Assembly (NCBI RefSeq): GCF_964031245.1
Contig: NZ_OZ035017.1
Location: 837,402 to 901,401 of the forward strand
DNA: 64,000 nt
Direction of reading: 5' to 3'
Source: Rickettsiella endosymbiont of Miltochrista miniata
Lineage (GTDB): Bacteria; Pseudomonadota; Gammaproteobacteria; Diplorickettsiales; Diplorickettsiaceae
The translations under genes and the position numbers were made by a program. Within the stretch, counting starts at the first letter, position 1, and every line of letters begins with the position of its first letter. A model generated the notes under the pieces. It saw only the letters and a program-made list of their open reading frames with translations. It was not told where the DNA came from and searched no databases. Positions 8,256 through 17,362 of the stretch are shown here, piece after piece.

Positions 8256-8308
8256 GTTTAACTAGTCAAACGAACAACTATTAAACAATCAGATCGTTTT
8301 ATTGTCAA
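8256..8308 (-). promoter_or_regulatory. Promoter and leader palindrome of barrel gene 6
   Basis: Minus-strand TTGACA (8303-8308), an 18-base spacer and TTAATA (8279-8284). The palindrome GTTTAACTAGTCAAAC (one mismatch) lies at 8256-8271. Confidence 0.65.
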
Positions 8309-8465
8309 CTTTTCTGCTTTAAAAAAATTTTTTCTTTCACTTTCTTTAATTTATTTTTTATTTTTGAGAAAAATAATTAATTTTTATGTGAAACTTTCTT
8401 TTTTTATTTATTTGGTTAAGATAATGGCGCACGCATGCAAAGAAAATTAAAATTAAGGAAAATTT

Positions 8466-9617
8466 ATGCTGAACATCCAACAAGTCACGGAAGTCATCAA
8501 TCACTATCATCAGAATAAAGGCATCTTAAAAAAATTAGCTCGAACTGAACATCCTGCAATACGCGCTACTGATGAGTATTTAAAATCACTGAAACTTCAT
8601 AAAGGTTTATTATCTAATCAGGATTTGTTTAATATTAACCGTTTCTTTCTATGCGATCATCCGGTGAAGCCTGGAAAGGCATCGTATGAGGCTTGGTACA
8701 CTATTAATTACCAAAATTTTTGTGCCTTAAATTTTGGTCAAGCCAATCAATTAGGTCAACTGCTCAGCTATCCGGTACCGATAAAGTATGCGGGATTTGC
8801 GACTTGCGGTAAAGCCGGTTATCAACAATTTCCAGAGTATTTTTCAAAATTAACACTGGAACAATTAGATAACAAAAGCAACGCCGAAAAAATGCAGGAA
8901 TTTTTTCAAGTATTGAATCAGTGTTATCAAGAAAACAATTTCACCGGTGACTGCTTTCTTGCTTTAAGCAAGTTATGTGTGGAGGGAATGTTAAGTCAAG
9001 AATATATCAATGCTATTAAATCCAATGTACAAGCTAATTTTTTGGCTAAATGCTTAATCAAGATGAAACATACCGACACATTAACTCCGGAGAATCAAGC
9101 GTTTATCCTCGCTTATCGCGGATCGATTATTATACCAGTAACTCACATACTCATTGCTTTGGATAAAACTGGATTAAACACATTAGCTAATCGCAAAATT
9201 TTAGCCGATTTTTCTTATCCTATTGCATTACATCGTACCGTTAAATTGTTAGAAAAACTGGATCTTTTAACACAAGAAAATTTTGATTTGATTTCATCAG
9301 AAAATAATCTTTCTTGGTTGTTAGCACTCGAGGAAATGCCGGAAGAGTTAATCACCGCAGAGGTTTGGCAAGGTTTGCTTAATTTATCTGAAAATAGTAA
9401 CGAAAATGATTTTAGAAAGGATATCCAAGCCTATGCTGAAGTGCTCAAAAAGAAATTAAATGTTGAGTGCATGAAAAAGGATATTTTAGCCAGTGAAGAT
9501 CATATAGAAACTCAAGCAGTAACTTCCATTGCGCGTTCGCGTTTTTTTTCGGTAGCACCCGCAAATCTTACGCCACCGGCTAAGGAAGAAATGCCGAAAG
9601 TTAATTTTGCACCTTAG
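8466..9617 (+). CDS. Hypothetical helical protein with LTQENF-type repeats
   Basis: This 383-residue protein is not recognised. It lacks a signal peptide and membrane segments and looks largely helical. Several segments share the pattern L-(S/T)-x-E-(N/Y)-x3-I: LSQEYINAIKSN, LTPENQAFILAY and LLTQENFDLISSENN, each preceded by a Leu-rich helix (for example TVKLLEKLD). Similar LLTQENFDxL repeats occur in uncharacterised Legionellales proteins, from my recollection of that family. The tail (APANLTPPAKEEMPKV) is Pro/Lys-rich and disordered. An AAGGA site lies just upstream of ATG. It precedes the NB-ARC protein by 92 bases on the same strand, so the two may be co-transcribed. A secreted effector role is possible but unproven. 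Confidence 0.6.
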   Translation: MLNIQQVTEVINHYHQNKGILKKLARTEHPAIRATDEYLKSLKLHKGLLSNQDLFNINRFFLCDHPVKPGKASYEAWYTINYQNFCALNFGQANQLGQLLSYPVPIKYAGFATCGKAGYQQFPEYFSKLTLEQLDNKSNAEKMQEFFQVLNQCYQENNFTGDCFLALSKLCVEGMLSQEYINAIKSNVQANFLAKCLIKMKHTDTLTPENQAFILAYRGSIIIPVTHILIALDKTGLNTLANRKILADFSYPIALHRTVKLLEKLDLLTQENFDLISSENNLSWLLALEEMPEELITAEVWQGLLNLSENSNENDFRKDIQAYAEVLKKKLNVECMKKDILASEDHIETQAVTSIARSRFFSVAPANLTPPAKEEMPKVNFAP

Positions 9618-9709
9618 TTAACACAAAAACCAAAGAAACCGCTTTGATGTTCGCAGCGGAAAAATAGTGATGTTCAATGCTCACAATATTTTAAAAAGGA
9701 ATTAAAACC

Positions 9710-12700
9710 GTGGTGAAAATAATTGAATTAGAAAAATTACCTGACAATCTTCTGCCGCAAACTTCAGAGAAGAGTTATCAATTTGTTCAATCAAGATTCA
9801 AACGCGGAGAACCTGAGGCAAAAAAAACCAAACTTGAGTCACAGAAAGAAAAAGTCAAGCAACAATTAGAAATATTTGCGGATAGTTTTATTAATGAGTT
9901 CAGTAAAAGACTGGCTATTTATCATATAACAGCAAAAGGAGGGAGAATAACGGCGGAAGCCTTGAAGGTAGAAATAAAAACCGGATCAACGGCAGCATTA
10001 GTCGGTATCGCTGTTTCGCAAAGCTTATTAGGCTCGCTCCCTTCGATAGTGACTTCAGTGCGATCGCTGAGTAGCCAATATTATCTCTCCAGAGAAAAAG
10101 CGCAAAGTATCACTAAAGCCTTTGAAAATGTCGCTGAAGGTGATTTAGGTACACTATTATCAGAAGCGGCTGTCGAAACTTTCCACAGTTTTGAAAGTCA
10201 ATTTATGCAGCATACTGATAAAGCGGGTGACAAGATGGCCATGGAAAAATTAGCCGAAGATGCGGCAGCTAGAGCATTGAATTATATTGCTGCAAACGCA
10301 AAAGATAATCCCACTATTACGCAGGAGTTAATAACCAAAGGCATCGTCATGGGTAAGTCAGAAAAATATTTTGACCCTAGTATTAAAAATGTTCGGATCC
10401 GGATTTCGGGCAGCATACTGCAAGATGCCAATGGAAAAGATGTCAACACCGTAAATTTGTATGAAAAAGTCGGTCTTACGATCGTTGGTAGCGAATCGAA
10501 TAAATTCTATAAAAAAATTGATCGTCCTGATAGTACGCAATATGGTTATCGACGTCTTTTCGATTGGGAAACCCTAGCTAATGGAGAGCTAAATGCCGCT
10601 TATCAAAGTGAATACCGGCAAGAAATATTCCCTCAGACAGAAACGGTCGCCCAATATAACTTAAGAAGATATGAATATGTGTTACAACCCGCCGATCTTA
10701 AACAAGAATCTACGCGCATACTCGATAAAATTAAAGATCGTTATCCTGCAATAGAACCACAGAGAGTCGAGCAGCAAGTCGTAACCAAGAACCCGATACT
10801 CTTTGATTTAAGAAAGCCGGTAGCAAATTTTGTTGGCAGAAAAAAAGTCTTAGCAGAATTGCATAAGACATTATTATCCACTCGAAATACCGCAGTCATT
10901 GCGCAAGCGATGTCAGGTTTGTCAGTCAATTCGGCGAGATCAGGGGATGAGTCTTCCAGCGCTGTTCAGGCTTCTGTGAGTGGTTTAGGGGGGGTAGGAA
11001 AAACTCAATTGGCTTTACGCTACGCTGGAACCTATGCCGCCGATTATGAACACAATGTGTTATGGATCAATGCTGAATCCAAAGGGGATCTTGCCAATTC
11101 AGTCAGAAAACTGGCTAATAAACTAAATATTGAAAGACAAGACAGATATGGTAATGAAAAAGAGATAGAAGAGATTTTAGAGGAAGTCTATACGTATTTT
11201 TCTACGGGGAAAAGCTTATTCATTTTTGATAACGTCGAGAATTATAGAGAATTTGAAAATTTTTTACCTAAGTTATTACTAGGTAATAAGCCGGCTATAT
11301 TGATCACTTCTCGATATCGGAATTGGGGAAATGTAGCGACGGTAGTATCGCTGGATGTCCTCACAGAGGAAGAAGGGAAAGAATTGATCAAGTCGGCGTT
11401 AACGATAACGGCAAACGATCAGTCACAGGATGGAAAAATCAAGGAATTAATCACCTTATTGCAAGGATTACCACTAGCACTGCAGCAGGCAGTTGCTTAT
11501 ATTAATATTCAGCGAAATATCAATATTCAATTTGGAATCCAGGATTATCTAGAATTGTATAAAGCAAAAGGCTTAGAAATACTGGATTTCGATTTTCCCA
11601 GCTATGGTAATGACCCCTATGCAAAAACCGTCTTTACTACGTGGCAAATAACACTGGATAAGATAAGGGAAGATCGATACGCCGGAGGGAAAGCACTCGA
11701 AACTTTGAATATTATGGCGTACATATGTCCTGATGATATCGCTAATAATTTTTTTCTTCCCTTGGAGCATCCTGAAAAATTGCCACTAGCGATTCATCTA
11801 CTGAAAAGCTATTCCATGCTTAACGCAGGGAGTCAACAAGATAAATCGACTATTCATCGATTGGTGCAGAAGGTAACACGCGTCAATTTAGAAAAAGATC
11901 AACCTGCATTTAAAGACATTGCAGAAAAAATTCTGAAATTAACTGAAGGTTTCAGTGTAGGTAAGGAAGTAGAGTTTCATTATCTACATTTTTTATTGCA
12001 TATAAATCTACATGTCGAGTTAACAGAAGCATTAAAGGTGCGAGCAAGCCGAAGAAGGATTTTAGATATCATTACTTATTCTGAATTTGATGTCACTCGT
12101 TTGATTTATTTGTTTGATACGGCTTATATGATCTATAGCCGAGGAGAGTATCTTAAATTTATCGGCGAGGCCTCATTCGTTTACACCCGATATCCTTTTC
12201 TACTTCTGCTGACTGCTACGATGAACTATCTAGAAGAACGCCTAGATGAAGGGATTCTTTCTAAGGAAGATATCCGGAAAGTTTTAGATTATAAATATGA
12301 AATCTCTGATAAACATTACCGACTGGGGGAGCGCTTCTCACCAAAAGAAGAGGAAAGAGCGCGGCAACTCGATGCAGTTCGGTTACTTTATGAATTCGAG
12401 GAAAAAATATTTCCTTCCCCAGAAGAATTACGCGCGTGTTCGTCATTAGAAAAAAGAAAAAAAAGAAGTAGCGATGTGGGCTGTTTGCGTTCGGAAGAAG
12501 AGCCAGAAACAGCTAACAAACAGCTGAATCAACGCATTAAGCAGCATCTACAAAAGGTGAGCCGAGTCGCGACGTTAGTGTCTTCCGGTCTATTTACCAA
12601 GGATACGTTATCTGCGCTGTTGCAAGGTAATTTAAGTACGGTAGCGATTAATTTTAGTTTGCTAGCCAGCAGTACATTATTAGGAGAAGTATCGAATTCA

Positions 12701-15667
12701 CTCTTAACCCAAGGCGAAATATTAACATCGGCAGACGAAACTTTATTAATGGAGAAAAAATTATCCTTAAACGGTAAGTTGGCGCTCAGTATATTAACCG
12801 ATGAAGAAGTGATCACAGCCGGTAAAAGACAGTTTTTAGGTAACAGCATGAAAGTCGCTTCCCCTTTTCTGGCGCGATTGCCATCGGTTTTCTTCGCCTA
12901 TAATTTAAAAAATCAAATAAAAGCATATAGAGCGGGTAATAAAGCTGAGCTATCTGGAATTGTTACCAATGGAGCGATAGTAAGCAAAGACGGATTAGAT
13001 TTTGGGGTAGAAGCGGCTGAGAACTTAGAGATCATGGAAGGGGTTTCTGCATTCACTGGGCCGTTCGGAGATGCGGCAGTCGCATTAATTTGGTTAGGAT
13101 CAGATATCGAACATGTTGACGATCAATTGGCATCGATTGAGAAAAATGTACATCTCGATGAGGAAGAAAAAGTTATTCAGGGCGGGCGAGCATTTTTGTA
13201 TTTTCCTCCTTCGCGTTATATTGAAACGAAAGCATCTAATAATCAACGGGTCAAAAACATTATCGACTTTTTAAAAAATCATCCGCAGATTAAACGCGTT
13301 ATTTCTTCATTAGGAAGTTCATCGGCAGAAGTTTTTTTGGATAAAAAAATCAAGATAGCATTAGATGACACGATGCCGGATAACTCCAACGAAGGGAGCT
13401 TGTTTTGTTTATTCGGTCGATCCCGGACCCCTGTCAGTTCCAGTCAATGGATCCCTATGGTTCCTTATCCTCCCTTCATGAATCAAGATAATGAAATATC
13501 TACCTACCTTTGTAAAAAAGCAATCGGTGTGGAATATTCGCAAAATAGAACAGAAAATTTCACGCTCATTGCTTTAAATGAGGGTAATCACACCGTTATA
13601 GGATTAACGGATACGCCCAACATTTTTCTGGTGAGTAATGGCAGGGTAAATTACACCGGTGGTAATGTCGGTAATCTATTCCTATTGCAAGGGAATGCTA
13701 TTTTAGGAACGCTGAACGGAGGCAATGCAGCGCATAATAAAATAAAGTTGGACTTTAATCAAAATGTCAGCGGATATGTATTGCTAGATGATCAAGGGTT
13801 TATCTGTGGAAAAAATAGGACTAATGGAATCATTGCACAACAATGTGAGGGCGGGCTCCAAATAGATAATATTCAGCAAATGGATGGAAGAAAGAATAAG
13901 CAAGATGTCATCTATATAACTGAAAAATTGGAGTTTATCGACAGTTATGGCGGTGAAAGTCAAGACTATTCCGATCACATCTATATTACCGATGTATCCA
14001 ATAATAATCCCAAAATCGTATTAAGAAATAACGCCGTGGTCCATACGTTTGGATCGAGTGAACGTCTAGAGTCGGTTAATTATAGGATTCCAAATGACGA
14101 AACCGGTGAAACCCATGTTCAGCTGCTATTTACAGATCCTACTGTACAGCGTTTTTATTTTGATTTTTCACTTGAAGATCTGGACGCTATTACCGTTCAA
14201 GCTAACAACATTACTTTTAATTTGTTATTTCAGAATAAAACCTTCAATCTCATTATTTCGGATCCTTTTAGAGAGCTCAGCTTATTCCACGATAAAAAAA
14301 TGCATTATCCAGAATGCCCGATCAATGCATATTACGTTTTTCAGGATGCAGAAATCAAACTAGTAAATAGAAACACTATCTATGCCCAGTTGCGCAGCAA
14401 TAAAACCGTGGATGAAATAGTGAGTCAGTATCCAGCGATTGCCAGCCGTCTCAACATGGCGCTATCCATACGACTCAAGCAGAATGAAACGGTATTGATT
14501 GGACATGAACAGCATCAGATCCTGTACAATAATCCGTTAGCTAAAAGTCATTTAATGGGCAACGGTGCTGAAAATATCAACGTCATTACGGCTGCATTGG
14601 GTACTGATAAATTTCCAATACCTGAAGTGACGCTTTACAAAGTGCGGGAAGATCTGACCGATACACTTGATTTACGCTGGGTGGTACAGCAAGCCAAACA
14701 AGAGTGTCCTGAACAAGAAATTTCACTCAGCGTATCCCAGCATCAGCAGGACTTAGTTGTCTCATTAAATGCTCACTATTATCGCGTATCGAATAGCTGT
14801 TTGCCTCTGATGACAACTTGGCCTATCGCGAATGTAAGGTTAAGAAAAGCATCGGAAGATAATTGGTATCAGAATCTTGATATCAGTTTGAATAATATAC
14901 ATATGCCCATGAATATTATCGCTGATAATCGGCGTTGGGGGTTAGTATATGCGCCTTTAGTATTCAATAATGATAAAGAAATTATAGTCATAACCAATAC
15001 CGATATTGAAAAAGAATCCGAGCTTATTATTCTTAAAAAAAGTGGTCAATTTAGCTTTATTATAAATAACAACACTGATCTCATGCTAAGCAATATATTG
15101 AATAACCCTACGCGGCAACGTGATCTATGTACGATTATATTCAGTCAATTTTATCAACTACCTGCCATGAAAGAAAAGGTATTAAGCACAACGCTGACGT
15201 TTCTTGATCAGCAAATACTATTGAAAAATTATACAGAGCAAATCAATAATGCTGCCAGTTTTGATAATATCATTCAGCAATATGCGGCAGAGACTCATAA
15301 CGATAGTTTAAATAGTAATACAACTCGATCCGCACGACCTAAGCGACAAATTAACCGTCAAGTCGACTTTACAAGCAAGGCAGAGGTTAAATCGATACAA
15401 TCATTGTATTCTGAGGATTTCATACCGAATAACCGATCCGTTATAACGGGAGTTTCTTATTCTCAGACGAATTTGCCAATTAACTACCAGGGAACATTCT
15501 ACGGAAATGTTTATTTGGGTAGATGGATAGCTTCTTTGTTTGCTCCTTCTGCTGTTAAGCGAATACAAAAGAGGGAGCAAGTATTATCACGCGCTGAAAA
15601 GACTTCAGACGCAGATTGGGCATTTAAAAACTTACAGGATGGAGTAAAAAAATATGGTCGTGGATAG
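9710..15667 (+). CDS. Giant NB-ARC protein with TcdA/TcdB-like translocation region (toxin-like)
   Basis: A 1985-residue modular protein starting at GTG (a second GTG follows at once; AAGGA lies 9 bases upstream). Residues 1-350 are helical with one hydrophobic stretch near 105-125. Residues about 375-600 form an NB-ARC/STAND NTPase: Walker A GLGGVGKT (Lys431), Walker B SLFIFDNV (Asp507), ILITSRYRNW and the GLPLAL motif (586-591). After a helical middle, about 1040-1310 resembles the pore-forming/translocation region of clostridial TcdA/TcdB, with hydrophobic helices, FLKNHPQIKRV and EGNHTVIGLTDTPNIF (compare GHTVTDDIDHFF in TcdB). A beta-rich stretch follows to about 1860, then the furin-like RPKR at 1876-1879 and a 106-residue tail. 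The second half is paralogous to that of the 27394-34926 protein. Entry into host cells is inferred, not shown. Confidence 0.75.
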   Translation: MVKIIELEKLPDNLLPQTSEKSYQFVQSRFKRGEPEAKKTKLESQKEKVKQQLEIFADSFINEFSKRLAIYHITAKGGRITAEALKVEIKTGSTAALVGIAVSQSLLGSLPSIVTSVRSLSSQYYLSREKAQSITKAFENVAEGDLGTLLSEAAVETFHSFESQFMQHTDKAGDKMAMEKLAEDAAARALNYIAANAKDNPTITQELITKGIVMGKSEKYFDPSIKNVRIRISGSILQDANGKDVNTVNLYEKVGLTIVGSESNKFYKKIDRPDSTQYGYRRLFDWETLANGELNAAYQSEYRQEIFPQTETVAQYNLRRYEYVLQPADLKQESTRILDKIKDRYPAIEPQRVEQQVVTKNPILFDLRKPVANFVGRKKVLAELHKTLLSTRNTAVIAQAMSGLSVNSARSGDESSSAVQASVSGLGGVGKTQLALRYAGTYAADYEHNVLWINAESKGDLANSVRKLANKLNIERQDRYGNEKEIEEILEEVYTYFSTGKSLFIFDNVENYREFENFLPKLLLGNKPAILITSRYRNWGNVATVVSLDVLTEEEGKELIKSALTITANDQSQDGKIKELITLLQGLPLALQQAVAYINIQRNINIQFGIQDYLELYKAKGLEILDFDFPSYGNDPYAKTVFTTWQITLDKIREDRYAGGKALETLNIMAYICPDDIANNFFLPLEHPEKLPLAIHLLKSYSMLNAGSQQDKSTIHRLVQKVTRVNLEKDQPAFKDIAEKILKLTEGFSVGKEVEFHYLHFLLHINLHVELTEALKVRASRRRILDIITYSEFDVTRLIYLFDTAYMIYSRGEYLKFIGEASFVYTRYPFLLLLTATMNYLEERLDEGILSKEDIRKVLDYKYEISDKHYRLGERFSPKEEERARQLDAVRLLYEFEEKIFPSPEELRACSSLEKRKKRSSDVGCLRSEEEPETANKQLNQRIKQHLQKVSRVATLVSSGLFTKDTLSALLQGNLSTVAINFSLLASSTLLGEVSNSLLTQGEILTSADETLLMEKKLSLNGKLALSILTDEEVITAGKRQFLGNSMKVASPFLARLPSVFFAYNLKNQIKAYRAGNKAELSGIVTNGAIVSKDGLDFGVEAAENLEIMEGVSAFTGPFGDAAVALIWLGSDIEHVDDQLASIEKNVHLDEEEKVIQGGRAFLYFPPSRYIETKASNNQRVKNIIDFLKNHPQIKRVISSLGSSSAEVFLDKKIKIALDDTMPDNSNEGSLFCLFGRSRTPVSSSQWIPMVPYPPFMNQDNEISTYLCKKAIGVEYSQNRTENFTLIALNEGNHTVIGLTDTPNIFLVSNGRVNYTGGNVGNLFLLQGNAILGTLNGGNAAHNKIKLDFNQNVSGYVLLDDQGFICGKNRTNGIIAQQCEGGLQIDNIQQMDGRKNKQDVIYITEKLEFIDSYGGESQDYSDHIYITDVSNNNPKIVLRNNAVVHTFGSSERLESVNYRIPNDETGETHVQLLFTDPTVQRFYFDFSLEDLDAITVQANNITFNLLFQNKTFNLIISDPFRELSLFHDKKMHYPECPINAYYVFQDAEIKLVNRNTIYAQLRSNKTVDEIVSQYPAIASRLNMALSIRLKQNETVLIGHEQHQILYNNPLAKSHLMGNGAENINVITAALGTDKFPIPEVTLYKVREDLTDTLDLRWVVQQAKQECPEQEISLSVSQHQQDLVVSLNAHYYRVSNSCLPLMTTWPIANVRLRKASEDNWYQNLDISLNNIHMPMNIIADNRRWGLVYAPLVFNNDKEIIVITNTDIEKESELIILKKSGQFSFIINNNTDLMLSNILNNPTRQRDLCTIIFSQFYQLPAMKEKVLSTTLTFLDQQILLKNYTEQINNAASFDNIIQQYAAETHNDSLNSNTTRSARPKRQINRQVDFTSKAEVKSIQSLYSEDFIPNNRSVITGVSYSQTNLPINYQGTFYGNVYLGRWIASLFAPSAVKRIQKREQVLSRAEKTSDADWAFKNLQDGVKKYGRG

Positions 15668-15677
15668 TCTTTAAGGC

Positions 15678-15802
15678 ACTGGCATTTATAAATTGCCGCG
15701 CGCTACGCGTATGCCAGTAAACCCCCGTCATGGCCATATCTAGATTGCCGCGCACCTGCGGTGCTCGCAATGACGTCAATATTCTAGCGCTCGCAATGAC
15801 GA
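15678..15802. repeat. Cluster of family A/B palindromic repeats
   Basis: A family A core is embedded between ACTGGCAT (15678-15685) and its inverse ATGCCAGT (15711-15718), so this hairpin may also end the giant gene's transcript. A B fragment (GTCATGGCCATATC), a full A copy at 15741-15775 and a truncated A arm to 15802 follow. Confidence 0.75.
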
Positions 15803-15807
15803 TCAAT

Positions 15808-15846
15808 AAAAAAACTTAACTAGTTAACCAAGGTTAACTAGTTAAG
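15808..15846 (-). terminator. Palindromic terminator built from two TTAACTAGTTAA motifs
   Basis: 15815-15829 and 15832-15846 are perfect 15-base inverted arms (CTTAACTAGTTAACC and its complement) around two bases. On the minus strand the stem is followed by seven T, giving a rho-independent terminator for the gene at 15856-16470. Each arm contains the same TTAACTAGTTAA palindrome that occurs in the leaders of barrels 1-6. Confidence 0.65.
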
Positions 15847-15855
15847 TGTGTGTGT

Positions 15856-16470
15856 TTAGCCGAAGTTGTAACTGACACCGACAGCCAAGAAATCGATGTT
15901 ACCCGGACGGTTGTTTCCCATCGGTTGGATGTGAGTTAAGGAGGTGTCTACAGTCACATTAGGTGTGATGTCATAGCCCATACCGATAGCCACTTCAGGC
16001 GCCCATTTGTGTTTGGCAATGCCTTCCGCTTGATTGAGATCGGTAGAAATGGGGATTCCCTTGTCAGTTGCGTCTTTTTTTAACTCGGTAGTTAAATAAG
16101 CAACGCCTAATTTGCCGTAGATATTGACATTTTGCGTAACCGGTAACATGCCTTTGGCAGCAACGTCAATCGCATGTTGTTTATTAGATTGAGTGTCATG
16201 CGGGAAATTAGATTTTCCTTCAGATAATTGTAAGTAACCTACTTCCAAACCAAAATTCGGCGTGATTTTATAACCCAGTGCGACGCGACCCGCCAGTCCA
16301 TCATTGGCTAAGGGTATTCCGGTCGATGATGAAAGACGAGATTTCATGTGTGTGTCAGCATAACCTGCTTGACCACTCACATATAAACCCACAGGAAGTG
16401 CTGCATTCGCATTCATTATCGCGCATGCACTCGCGGTTATTACGCTAGTAATGAGTATTTTTTTAAGCAT
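15856..16470 (-). CDS. Outer-membrane beta-barrel protein 7
   Basis: This is 204 residues from ATG at 16470; an upstream in-frame ATG at 16488 is rejected because the GGAG site 11 bases before 16470 matches the spacing of the other family members. It has signal peptide MLKKILITSVITASACAIM, mature start LPVGLYVSGQAGYADTHMKS, strands ALGYKITPNFGLEVGYLQL and VNIYGKLGVAYLTTEL, and terminal VGVSYNFG. It groups with barrels 5 and 6 (THM-K/GS start, YNFG end) although the giant NB-ARC gene now separates them, which suggests that gene inserted into a once longer array. The promoter matches the family, but the leader palindrome is missing. Confidence 0.85.
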   Translation of the reverse strand: MLKKILITSVITASACAIMNANAALPVGLYVSGQAGYADTHMKSRLSSSTGIPLANDGLAGRVALGYKITPNFGLEVGYLQLSEGKSNFPHDTQSNKQHAIDVAAKGMLPVTQNVNIYGKLGVAYLTTELKKDATDKGIPISTDLNQAEGIAKHKWAPEVAIGMGYDITPNVTVDTSLTHIQPMGNNRPGNIDFLAVGVSYNFG

Positions 16471-16512
16471 TGTTATTATTTTCTCCACAGAAACATTGTT
16501 ATTAGAGCGTAC

Positions 16513-16542
16513 TATTTAACCGTTAATAGGAATTAATGTCAA
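16513..16542 (-). promoter_or_regulatory. Promoter of barrel gene 7
   Basis: Minus-strand TTGACA (16537-16542), an 18-base spacer and TAAATA (16513-16518), the same boxes as barrels 1-3 and 5. No TTAACTAGTTAA palindrome follows. Confidence 0.65.
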
Positions 16543-16575
16543 TTTATCTTGAGTTTCACGAGAAGTTTTAAGTAA

Positions 16576-16636
16576 TAGATTGCCGCGCGCTACGCGCTCG
16601 CAATGACGATTAATATTCTCGGTGCTCGCAATGACG
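16576..16636. repeat. Palindromic repeat family A with trailing half unit
   Basis: Complete family A copy at 16576-16608 and, after an AT-rich linker, a right half unit (GGTGCTCGCAATGACGAG). It lies between barrels 7 and 8. Confidence 0.8.
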
Positions 16637-16647
16637 AGTAAGTCGTA

Positions 16648-17286
16648 TTATCCAAAATAATACGATACGCCGAGTGAATAAAAATCACTGCTCGGCGCGT
16701 GATTACTGCCACCCGCTTTTTGGATGCGATTCCAAGAAAATTCGACCGGAACATTCGGTTTGAGTGCATAACTGATACCTAAACCAAACGTCGGTTCTAA
16801 GGTTTTGGCATAGCTATTCATTGTGCCGCTGTACGGACTATTGGCAATTAAGCCCCCTTGTGCGTTAGGTCGTAGATAAGCCAAGCCTAATTTTGCATAC
16901 AGGTTTAATTTATCTGTGACGGGAAGTATCCCTTTTGCGGTTAAATCAAAGGCGCTGGATTTACTCGATGCAGTGGCGAGGTAATTATTGGTAGCGACTG
17001 AAATATCAGTATGACCAAAATGACGATAACCAAATTCCATCGCCCAATAGTTATCAAATTGATAACCAAAACTGAGACGATACGCTAAAGCAAGATTATT
17101 CAGATCCGGTAACGCTACCGGCGATGTTCCATTATTTACCGTGACTAAATTAGTGGTATTGATATGACTATTCGCATAGCCGAGTTGTGCCCCGGCATAA
17201 AAACCTGGCATTTCAGCATGCACGTTTGCTGTGACACTGAGAATAGTGCTAGCCAGTAGTAAGGCGCTTGTATTTCTTTTTAGCAT
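16648..17286 (-). CDS. Outer-membrane beta-barrel protein 8 (divergent member)
   Basis: A 212-residue exported barrel protein. The signal peptide is MLKRNTSALLLASTILSVTANVHA and the mature protein begins EMPGFYAGAQLGYANSHINT. Conserved family blocks are FGYQFDNYWAMEFGYRHFG, LPVTDKLNLYAKLGLAYLRP and ISYALKPNVPVEFSWNRIQ; it ends LGVSYYFG. It is more divergent from barrels 1-7 than from its neighbour barrel 9, with which it shares the AxSSDFYSLG-type last strand (PSSDFYSLGVSYYFG). GGAAG precedes the ATG by a few bases. No shared palindrome or TTGACA promoter was found. Confidence 0.8.
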   Translation of the reverse strand: MLKRNTSALLLASTILSVTANVHAEMPGFYAGAQLGYANSHINTTNLVTVNNGTSPVALPDLNNLALAYRLSFGYQFDNYWAMEFGYRHFGHTDISVATNNYLATASSKSSAFDLTAKGILPVTDKLNLYAKLGLAYLRPNAQGGLIANSPYSGTMNSYAKTLEPTFGLGISYALKPNVPVEFSWNRIQKAGGSNHAPSSDFYSLGVSYYFG

Positions 17287-17362
17287 AGTGCTTCCTAATA
17301 ATAATGTTTAACGGTTTAGAAGATGTTATCAAAAAAATTATAAGTGTTTACTATTTGCAGTA

